Shown: positions 27,487-36,000 of the stretch, in pieces
Layout: each line of letters opens with the position of its first letter
Numbering within the stretch: position 1 is the first letter of the stretch
NCBI GenBank assembly: GCA_002070945.1
Contig: MWEG01000084.1
Coordinates: 1-64,000, forward strand
Direction: 5' to 3'
Length of the DNA: 64,000 nucleotides
DNA from: Lentisphaerae bacterium ADurb.Bin082
GTDB taxonomy: Bacteria > Verrucomicrobiota > Lentisphaeria > Oligosphaerales > Oligosphaeraceae
The notes under the pieces: generated by a model
The model's input: the letters and a program-made list of their open reading frames with translations, nothing else
Databases searched by the model: none
What the model was told of the DNA's origin: nothing
Made by a program: the position numbers and the translations under genes

Positions 27487-28590
27487 ATGAAAGCAGCATT
27501 CATGGCGCAACGTTTTCAGGTTGACGGACGCCTGGTCACCGTGGAAGCCACTGGCTCCGGCAACGTCAACGACACCTACCTAGTCACCTTCCGCACCATT
27601 TTTTCCGAAGAGCGTTTCATCTTGCAACGCATCAACACCCGGGTATTCACGCAGCCGGACAAGGTGATGAACAACATGCGCCTGGTCACGGCTCATGTCC
27701 ACGCCCACCTGGAAGCCGAACAAGATGACGCCGACCGCATCTGGCAGCTCCCCCGCGTCATTCCCGCCAAGGACGGCAAGGACTACGCCGTTGACAGCGA
27801 CGGCGAATGCTGGCGCGCCATCTCCCTGATCGCATCGGCCCACTCCTACGAGCAAGTCCAAAGCCCGGAGCACGCCCATGAAATCGGTGCCGTCCTCGGC
27901 CAATTCCATCGCCTGATCAGCGACATGCCCTGCGATGTGCTGCATGACACCTTGCCAGGATTCCACATCACCCCCACCTATCTCGAAAAGCTCGACGCCG
28001 CCCTGGCCACGGCCTGCGGCAAGGCGCGCCTCAACAGCGGCGTCGCCCAGAACTGCCTCAAATTTATTGAAGAACGGCGCGAATGGTGCTCCGTGCTGGA
28101 AAAAGCCAAGGAGCGCGGAGAACTTCACCTCCGCACCATCCACGGAGACCCAAAGACAGCCAACGTGATGATCGACGACATGACCGGCAAGGGCACCAGC
28201 ATCATCGACCTCGACACTGTCAAGCCGGGCTTGGTCCACTACGACATCGGCGATTGCCTGCGCTCCTGCTGCAATCCGGCCGGCGAGGAAACCAAAGACT
28301 TCGCCAGCATCATCTTTGACACCGACCTGTGCGAAGCGCTGCTCAAAGGCTATAAGACCCACGCCCGCAACTTCCTGACCGATGCAGACCGGCACTATCT
28401 CTACGACGCCACTAGGCTGATCGCCTTCGAACTCGGACTCCGTTTCTTTGCCGACTACCTGGCAGGAGACGTCTACTTCAAAACCCGACACGAAGGCCAG
28501 AATCTCCACCGCGCCAGAGCCCAGCTCCAGCTGACAAAAAGCATCGAAATGCGCGAAAAAACCATCCGCGAACTGTTCAACATGCTGTGA
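27487..28590 (+). CDS. Phosphotransferase of the N-acetylhexosamine 1-kinase (NahK) type
   Basis: A 367-residue cytoplasmic kinase of the aminoglycoside-phosphotransferase/choline-kinase fold. The start at 27487 follows AGGGA by 8 bases; the frame is open upstream but unsupported. It has GSGNVNDTYLV as the nucleotide loop, ILQRIN, the catalytic IHGDPKTANVMIDD and the metal-binding IIDLDTVKPGLVHYDIGD. The last two closely resemble NahK, which phosphorylates N-acetylhexosamines at C1 in salvage of host glycans. That fits the neighbouring exported glycosidase-like proteins. Another sugar or amino-sugar substrate is possible. Confidence 0.7.
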   Translation: MKAAFMAQRFQVDGRLVTVEATGSGNVNDTYLVTFRTIFSEERFILQRINTRVFTQPDKVMNNMRLVTAHVHAHLEAEQDDADRIWQLPRVIPAKDGKDYAVDSDGECWRAISLIASAHSYEQVQSPEHAHEIGAVLGQFHRLISDMPCDVLHDTLPGFHITPTYLEKLDAALATACGKARLNSGVAQNCLKFIEERREWCSVLEKAKERGELHLRTIHGDPKTANVMIDDMTGKGTSIIDLDTVKPGLVHYDIGDCLRSCCNPAGEETKDFASIIFDTDLCEALLKGYKTHARNFLTDADRHYLYDATRLIAFELGLRFFADYLAGDVYFKTRHEGQNLHRARAQLQLTKSIEMREKTIRELFNML

Positions 28591-28671
28591 TGGCAGGCAG
28601 CTCGCCCAGTGCGCCGGGCGTATCTCCACTGCAAGGCTAGCCCACGACGCATGTTGCGCATTAGCGACAAA

Positions 28672-29274
28672 CTACGGGTCAATGCGAACGCTGGCCAAAA
28701 AGTTCGCCACCGTTTGACGACTAACTTTGACTCGCCTAGCTATAGCCGCCTTCGAATATCCCTGTTCATACATTTGCAATATCTCCGATTCTTTGCCATC
28801 CAATTTCCTACGGCGATTCTTGGAGCCTATTGGTCTTCCAAGCCTTACGCCCTCCGCCTTTTTTCGAGCTAGAGCCTCCCGCGTTCTTTGAGAAATCAGC
28901 TCTCGCTCAATTTCAGCCGAAATGCCCAAGGCAAAAGCAAGAATTTTGGACGTAAGATCAGTGCCGAGCCTGAAATTATCCTTAACCGTCCAGACATGTA
29001 CACCTTTCTTATGACATAGGTTCAGCACATCCATGATCATAAACAAAGTTCTCCCAAGACGGGATATTTCGGTGCAAATTATCATATCGTCCTTCTTCAA
29101 TTTCTTCAGCAGCTTTCCTAATCTGCGCTGATTGATTTCAACCGTACCAGAAATAGTCTCTTCCATCCACGAATCGATCTTGAGGTCTTGGTGTCCACAG
29201 AATCTCGTTATTTCAAATCGCTGATTTTCCGTATTCTGCTTGTCAGTACTGACCCTGATATATCCATAAATCAT
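28672..29274 (-). CDS. Serine recombinase (resolvase/invertase family)
   Basis: A 200-residue recombinase of the small resolvase/invertase group. GYIRVSTDKQ carries the catalytic serine at position 9. ISRLGRTLF holds the conserved arginines. LAFALGISAEIERELISQRTREAL forms the long E helix, and a C-terminal helix-turn-helix (YSKAAIARRVKVSRQTV) binds DNA. AAGGA lies upstream of the start. It stands at the left edge of the defence-type island and could invert or excise DNA. No obvious crossover-site pair was identified by eye. Confidence 0.9.
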   Translation of the reverse strand: MIYGYIRVSTDKQNTENQRFEITRFCGHQDLKIDSWMEETISGTVEINQRRLGKLLKKLKKDDMIICTEISRLGRTLFMIMDVLNLCHKKGVHVWTVKDNFRLGTDLTSKILAFALGISAEIERELISQRTREALARKKAEGVRLGRPIGSKNRRRKLDGKESEILQMYEQGYSKAAIARRVKVSRQTVANFLASVRIDP

Positions 29275-29435
29275 ATTCGGAGTTCCTTCTGTTTCTTGTA
29301 ATTACCAAGAAAACAACTTAGGGTGGACTATACGTCGATAATCTATTTTTTACCACAGATGGACACAGATGAACATTGATTTTTATAAGGTTGTTTTTAT
29401 AACCACTGAACACGCGGAATACACGGAAATTTTGT

Positions 29436-29457
29436 TTAATGTGCAAAGTTTTGCCGT
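29436..29457 (+). repeat. TTAATGTGC dispersed element, copy d
   Basis: TTAATGTGCAAAGTTTTG followed by CCGTGAGCG. It matches copy b in the AAGTTTTG part and copy c in the GAGCG part. Confidence 0.55.
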
Positions 29458-29544
29458 GAGCGCTTGTGCTACAGAATCCACGCAGACGGATGTCGCACTG
29501 CGGCCAGAAGACTGACTTAAGCCTCGGAGGCGGCACTGTGAGTA

Positions 29545-29575
29545 ACCCCAAGTGAAGCGAAGCGGAACCTGGGGT
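29545..29575. repeat. Imperfect CCCCAGG-type palindrome
   Basis: ACCCCAAGT (29545-29553) pairs with ACCTGGGGT (29567-29575) except at one position. It is related to the palindrome at 8083-8102. Confidence 0.5.
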
Positions 29576-29670
29576 AGATGCACCCCAAGCCTGAGCCTCG
29601 GAGAGGCGGCACTGAAGACTGACCCATTGCCCTGCCATTTTTTCAGCTGAGGTCTTTCGCGTCGCTACCC

Positions 29671-29698
29671 TTGCATAAAAGTGGCAAATTGTTATATT
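29671..29698 (+). promoter_or_regulatory. Sigma70-type promoter for the helicase-methylase-helicase unit
   Basis: TTGCAT (29671-29676), a 16-bp spacer and TATATT (29693-29698) lie 71 bp upstream of the start at 29770. Confidence 0.6.
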
Positions 29699-29769
29699 TA
29701 GGAGGATTTCCCCGGAAGGTGTAGGTTTTTACAGGAAACCAAAGGAATCTCTCCTAAGGTAATAATATC

Positions 29770-32700
29770 ATGTCAGGTCAGGCATTGTTATGCGCACCTC
29801 GCATCGGACTCTCCTGCATGGTGCGCAATCGTTTAGGCGTCATCTTAGACGTACGTGAATTTGGCGGTCAGCAGGAGCGCCAATACCTGGTCAGTGTCAG
29901 CTATAAAGACAATTTTACGCCTGAGGTCGAGGAGCTGCTCTGGAACATCGAGCCCGGCATCGAGCTGTTAGAGCCGACTGCCCTGCCCAGGTCTGATAGC
30001 CAGCCCATGTCCCACCAGGAAATCGACGCCCTGGTTCGTTCCTGCCGCTGGAATGCGGTGCAGCCCTATCTGGATGTCAATTGCTTCGGCGAGCAACACC
30101 GTTCGCCTATCGCTGCTCCGTTTTATGGCGCAATTGCGCCAGATGACTATCAACTCGTGCCTTTGCTCAAAGCCTTGCGGATGCCCAGGGTCAACTTGAT
30201 GATTGCCGACGACGTCGGCTTGGGCAAGACCATTGAGGCAGGGCTGATCGTCAACGAACTGCTTATCCGCCGCAGGATTCACCGCGTCCTAATCATCTGC
30301 CCGGCATCCTTGCGCTTGCAATGGCAAGAAGAGATGCAGAACAAATTCTCTCTGCCTTTCCAGGTTGTTGACCACGATAGCACGCTAAAATTGCGGCGAG
30401 AGGTGGGCATTGACGCCAATCCCTGGCGTCATTACGACCGCATCATCACCTCGTACCACTATCTGAAGCAGCCCCTTATCTTCGAACAATTCATCAAAAC
30501 CACGCAAAGCTCGACAGGCACGTTAACACGCCTGCCTTGGGACATGCTTATTGTAGATGAAGCGCACAATTTGATGCCATCGCCATTCGGCAAAGATAGC
30601 GACCTGTGCATCTTGCTGCGCCAGTTGGTGCCCAAGTTCGAGCACAAACTTTTCTTGACGGCGACTCCGCACAATGGCAATTCGGTGTCGTTTTCTGGGC
30701 TGCTGGAGATGCTGGACCCAGCCCGTTTCCGCAAGACTGCAATCCTCTCAGACGCCGAGAAACGGCGTGTTCGCCAAGTAGTAATCCGGCGCATGAAGAG
30801 CGAAATCAACGCCAGGACCAACCCACCTAAATTCTGCAAGCGCAATGCGCCACAAGCGCTGGAACTGGATGATCTTTTTTCAGAAACGGAATTACGGCTC
30901 ATTTTTGCCGTAGAGGACTTCAAGACGAGGATTCGCTCCATCATTGCCAAGGGAACGCGGCAACGGCAAGTAGCAGGCTTTTTTGCCATTGAAATCTTAG
31001 GCAAGCGCCTGCTCAGCGGACCAATGACCTTTATTGAATCTTGGAAACGCTGCAAGGACAGCTTGAAGTCGCCAGACAGCGAAGCGACCAGCGAGGACGA
31101 GTTGGTAAGCCTCCAGCGCTCCCTTGAGAAAGAGCAGACCGACGACCGCGAAGCGCAAGCGCTGGCAGTGACTGCCGCTGCCAAAGTCGGCGCCTGGCTC
31201 AAGGATTATGCCGATGACATGGCTGAGGAAATACGCGAAATAGATGAAGCCATAGCGGAGCTGGGGATCAATCTGGCAGATGACATTACCAGCCAGAATC
31301 CCAATGCCGATGCTAAATTTCAATCCCTGCTAGCCAAAATTGACGATTTGCTCTTTACTAATCACTCTTGGCGCGATGACGAACGCCTGGTTATCTTCAC
31401 CGAATACAAGACCACCCAGGACTACCTGCTCCGCCGTTTGCAGGAGACCTTCAAAGATAACGAGTGCAAGCGCATCGCAGTCCTCTATGGCGGAATGGAC
31501 GACGCCAGCCGAGAAGATATTAAACGACGTTTCAATGACGAAACAGATGACATTCGTATCCTAGTTGCCACCGACGCCGCGTCCGAAGGACTCAACCTGC
31601 AAGAGACGGCCCGCTATGTCCTGCACTTTGATTGCCCTTGGAATCCCTCTCGCCTGGAGCAGCGCAATGGACGCCTTGACCGCCACAGCCAGGCGCGCGA
31701 TGTGTCGGTGTTCCACTTTTCCAGCACAACCGCCGCTGACCTGGGCTTCCTGGCTAAAATCATGGACAAGATTCATCAGATTCGGGAAGACCTAGGTGCT
31801 GTGAGCGACCTGTTTGACCGCGCCATTCAACGGCGGGTCGTCAGGGGTGACCAGGCCGATGAGCTCTTCAGCACCATTGAGCAAGGCGCGTCCATGGCAA
31901 AAAACTATTCGCAGTTGCCTGGCGAAGCAGACCACTCGGTCATTGATGAAGAGATGACCAAGGTAAGCAAACAGCTGGAGGACTTCGCGGCAGAGCTGGA
32001 TTTGGACGACACTGCCCGACACAATGTTCTGAACCGAGCCATGAAAGGCCACATCACTGAACCGGAGGCTGATTCCTGTTTCAAAATCACCAAGCCGAAC
32101 CTTTCTGGCTGGAAAGACACTATTGATGAAAGCTTGCGAATAGCCAAGGCAGCCAACGCTGTGCCAAGTATAACCTTCAACATCGAACCATTCATGAAAG
32201 ACAAGGGCGGTCGCAAAGTCTTTCGCAATCGCCCTGATGTACGCATGCTGCACCTGGGGCATCCAATTATGCGCAAGGCTGTCAACTCCTTAAGCCGACG
32301 ACGCTATCCCTGCGGCGATGAAGTGTCACGCTGGACGCTCCGCCAAGGGACTGTCCCCACCGGTGCCGAGGCGATGATTCGCCTCCACTACGAAGAGATG
32401 GCAGTAAATGAATTGCGCGAGGCTTTCCACTGCTGGGTGCGCACCGTCGATTTTCCGGTTATAGCAGGAAAATTACAAGCGCCTTTGCCCCACGAGCCTG
32501 CTATCAAAAAACGCCTTGCGCCAACTGCACTGCCGACGGGCGCCGTTACAGTCGATTGGGCGCGGGAAATTTTCGAAGACGTCAGTGCTGACCTACGGCG
32601 TTTCCTCCGAGAAACAGGCGAAGAGCTCAACGCCAAGATTACGGCTCAATTGCAGGCAGACAAGGCGGTTGTCACCAAGAATGAGCAGGAGGCATTCCAG

Positions 32701-33024
32701 AGCCGCCAAGGCGAACTCTCGACTCTGATACGTGAACGTACCAATGAAGCCAAACGCAAAGAGCTGAATAAGTTAATCCAGGAGCGCAACCAGCTGTTGT
32801 TTGCCGAAGATAAGGAACAGATTGACGACAGCATTGAAGCCCTGCAAAGATACCTCAAGAAGGACGATGAGATTCACTACGAAGAACTGCGCGCCCAGCT
32901 GGAACGCGAGCGCACGCGCATCATCGAACACCTGATTCCCAAACGCTATGCTTTGGACGGCAGCGTCCAGGTCTATCCCATCGCCGTCGAAATCATCCTC
33001 CCCGCGTCAGGAGGTTCAAAATGA
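29770..33024 (+). CDS. drmD: SNF2-family helicase, DISARM DrmD-like
   Basis: A 1084-residue superfamily 2 ATPase. Motif I is DDVGLGKTIEAG near residue 147, motif II VDEAHNL near 262 and motif III TATPHNGN near 297. The C-terminal helicase lobe (about 540-650) has VIFTEYKTTQDYL, ATDAASEGLNLQ and QRNGRLDRHSQ. The 350-residue tail is charged and probably coiled-coil (about 960-1060). This layout fits DrmD of class 1 DISARM and BrxHII of BREX. The stop overlaps the next start by 4 bp, so translation is coupled to the methylase. The DrmD label rests on family plus gene order; the symbol is tentative. Confidence 0.75.
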   Translation: MSGQALLCAPRIGLSCMVRNRLGVILDVREFGGQQERQYLVSVSYKDNFTPEVEELLWNIEPGIELLEPTALPRSDSQPMSHQEIDALVRSCRWNAVQPYLDVNCFGEQHRSPIAAPFYGAIAPDDYQLVPLLKALRMPRVNLMIADDVGLGKTIEAGLIVNELLIRRRIHRVLIICPASLRLQWQEEMQNKFSLPFQVVDHDSTLKLRREVGIDANPWRHYDRIITSYHYLKQPLIFEQFIKTTQSSTGTLTRLPWDMLIVDEAHNLMPSPFGKDSDLCILLRQLVPKFEHKLFLTATPHNGNSVSFSGLLEMLDPARFRKTAILSDAEKRRVRQVVIRRMKSEINARTNPPKFCKRNAPQALELDDLFSETELRLIFAVEDFKTRIRSIIAKGTRQRQVAGFFAIEILGKRLLSGPMTFIESWKRCKDSLKSPDSEATSEDELVSLQRSLEKEQTDDREAQALAVTAAAKVGAWLKDYADDMAEEIREIDEAIAELGINLADDITSQNPNADAKFQSLLAKIDDLLFTNHSWRDDERLVIFTEYKTTQDYLLRRLQETFKDNECKRIAVLYGGMDDASREDIKRRFNDETDDIRILVATDAASEGLNLQETARYVLHFDCPWNPSRLEQRNGRLDRHSQARDVSVFHFSSTTAADLGFLAKIMDKIHQIREDLGAVSDLFDRAIQRRVVRGDQADELFSTIEQGASMAKNYSQLPGEADHSVIDEEMTKVSKQLEDFAAELDLDDTARHNVLNRAMKGHITEPEADSCFKITKPNLSGWKDTIDESLRIAKAANAVPSITFNIEPFMKDKGGRKVFRNRPDVRMLHLGHPIMRKAVNSLSRRRYPCGDEVSRWTLRQGTVPTGAEAMIRLHYEEMAVNELREAFHCWVRTVDFPVIAGKLQAPLPHEPAIKKRLAPTALPTGAVTVDWAREIFEDVSADLRRFLRETGEELNAKITAQLQADKAVVTKNEQEAFQSRQGELSTLIRERTNEAKRKELNKLIQERNQLLFAEDKEQIDDSIEALQRYLKKDDEIHYEELRAQLERERTRIIEHLIPKRYALDGSVQVYPIAVEIILPASGGSK

Positions 33025-36000
33025 CTACGAACACAACTGACAGCTGGTGGAACTCCCTGCGTCACGAGGGCCTACTGCTTGATAGAACCAGGTTGGACGA
33101 ACTTTGCGGCGAAAAGTCAGCCATGCCCCGCTTCGGGCTGCTGGAAAACTTGCGCCTGAAATGGATGGCTCAAGACGGCTCCAGCGAGAAAATCCGGGAA
33201 CTGCTTGTCCTGGTGATAGAAAACATCAGCGGCTACTTTGGACAGCATTTTACCGCGCACAAGACGAGCATTCCAGCCGAATGGATTTGCAAGGGCTTCG
33301 GCAAGGAAACCATTCGACCTGATTGGCTATACACCAGCAAGAATCAGCCGGTGCTTCCGGTATTCATTGATAACGAGAGCAGTCGCAGCCGCAGCCTGGG
33401 CATTGGACGTGGACGGAATGTCTATGCGAAAGTCTTGCGTTGGCTACGCCACTGCAAACTGCACCTAGCCTTGTTGACCAATGGCAGCCAATGGCGCATT
33501 GTCTATGCCGGCATGGATCATGACGCCTTCACGGAATGGGAAACGGAGCAGTGGTTTGCTGGTGGCGAAGCCAGCGCCGAATTGGGTGGTTTTCTGGCCT
33601 TGCTTAGGCCTGAACTGTGGTTAGGCAAGCCGAGCAAACTGCTATTGGCAGTGCAGGCCAGTCGTCAGGGGCAAAACGACTTATCCAGTGTCATGGGCGA
33701 ACGGGTGCGCCACGCCGTGGAAATGCTGATTCGCGAACACGGCGCGGCTCTGAACGAGAAGCTGCCTGAGGTCAACTCCAAAGATATCTACATGGCGGGC
33801 GTTCGCATGGTGATGCGCCTGGTGGTGGCGTTTTTTGCGGAAAGCCGCGAGGGCTTGTTGCCCAAGTCCAATGCCATCTACAACAAGAACTACTCGCTGG
33901 CGTCTTTGATATACGAACTTAAACGCCAGCAAGGACAACGCAGCGCCATGTCCGAACGCTATCACGCTTGGCCGAGACTGCTGGCCTTGCTGCGGCTTAT
34001 CTATACCGGCAGTGGACACGAAGCCATGCCCGTGCCGACCTACGGGGGACAGCTGTTTGCCCCTGGTCAAGAGGATGCCGCAAACCCCGTTAGCCAAGTA
34101 ATGGCGCTCTTTGAAAACGAATACCGCAGCCGCCCGCTGATGTCTGACTTGAAAGTCGCCGACTTGTTGGCAATGCTGGCGGAAAATCGAGTTCGCATCC
34201 GCCAAGGACACGCTTTCACTACCGTGCCCATGCCCATTGACTTCTCTTCTCTGGGCAATGAGTACATTGGCTTATTGTTCGAAAGCCTGCTGAATTTCGA
34301 ATTGAAGTACGCAGAGGCCGATAATCCCATCGTTTTCCTGAATATCGGCGATCAGCCAGCCCTGCCCTTGCCCGCCTTGGAGGACATGAGCAATGCCGAA
34401 ATCAAAGACCTGTTCAAAACCCTGAAAAAACAGGCTGCGCAGGCAAAAAAGACTGCCTCAGACGACGATTCTGAAGAAGATGCGTATAGAGAAGACGATG
34501 CGGATAACGAAAACGCCGATGCTGAAGAAGACAGCGAAAGCGAAGAGGAAGAAAACGCCGAGGAGGGCGAGGCTGAAGCCGAAGACGAGGACAACGCCGA
34601 GGAAGCCGAAGACGCCAATGAGGACGAGGACGTCACCGCCACAGTGCGTCAACGCGCCCGCTCCTGGGCTGAGCGCGCCGCCAAATTAATCGGGTTAGTG
34701 CGCAACCCCAGAACCATCACGCAAGACAGTGCCCTGCGCTATGAGCAGGATTTGCAGCGGGAAGCCAAACGTCTGCTGTTCAAGACCGTAGAGCCAGGGG
34801 AATGGTACCTGGTTCGTTGGGGTGGCACTCGCAAGGGTTCGGGCACTTTTTACACCAAGCCCCAGCTGGCCGTCCCTACTGTCATGCGTACCTTGCGCCC
34901 TCTTGCTTTTACGCAAAATAGCGGCGGTGAGTGGCAGCCCAAGAAGCCACGGGATATTATCAGCATCAAGGTCTGTGACCCCGCCTGCGGTTCGGGCTCC
35001 TTCCTCTTGGCTGCATTGCGCTTCCTGACTGACGCGCTCTATGAATCCATCCAAGTCCACTGTGACCTGGAGAACTGGAACGGGCAAAGTTTGGATGCCA
35101 TCATCTGGGGAGATGACGCATCCGAGAACCTCTCCGCCCAACAGTTGCCGTGCCGGCCTGATGAGGATGACTTCGAACCCCGCCTCAAGGCGATCCTGCG
35201 CCGCTATGTGGTGGAGCGCTGCATCTACGGCGTTGATTTAGACCCCGTAGCCATTGAACTCTGCCGACTGGCGCTGTGGATTGAAACCCTGGACCGCGAA
35301 CTGCCCATGACTTTCCTGGACCACAAGATTAAGTGCGGCAACTCCCTTGTAGGCGCATGGTCAGATCAATTCATGCATTATCCACTCGCCGCCTGGAGCC
35401 GAGAAGGCGGCGACAAGGGCCACAAAGATGGCGTCCATCACGTCAACAACACATGGACAGCAGACATCAAGGCGCTGCTCAACCAAGCCAAAGCAGACAT
35501 TACCGACATTCTTGACGGCACTTTAGAGTTCATGCAGCCGTTGAACCACGAACAAGTCACGTCCGAACTCAAGGAAAACCTGAAGTCCATGAGTGCCCTC
35601 CACGGCATCAATATCAACGATATCGCCGAACGCACCCGCCAATACGCCGCCATGCGGCAGAATCCCAATTTTATCGACTTGAAAGACGCCTTTGATATGT
35701 GGTGCGCCATCTGGTTCTGGCCAGGCGAGCACCTGAACCATGCCCCACTGCCTAACGACTTCGCACTGGAGCGGCTAGATCAAAATATATTGGAGATTAT
35801 CCGCAACGTTGCCGAACAAAACCGCTTCTTCCACTGGGAACTGGAATTCCCTGACGTCTTCAATGAACAGACCTTCGGCTTTGACGCCATCCTTGGCAAC
35901 CCGCCGTGGGACATTGCCAAGCCCAAGTCCCAGGAATTCTTTTCCATGCACGACCCATTGTATCGCGCCTATGGCAAGCAGCGAGCCATTGCCAAGCAGA

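Larger units (their letters stand above)
29275..29769. other. Intergenic repeat cluster before the helicase-methylase unit
   Basis: No gene seen. It contains CCACAGATGGACACAGATG-type sequence (about 29352), a TTAATGTGC element (29436), two copies of GCCTCGGAG(AG)GCGGCACTG (29521-29538 and 29595-29614), an imperfect CCCCAGG palindrome (29545-29575) and the promoter at 29671-29698. Confidence 0.65.
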
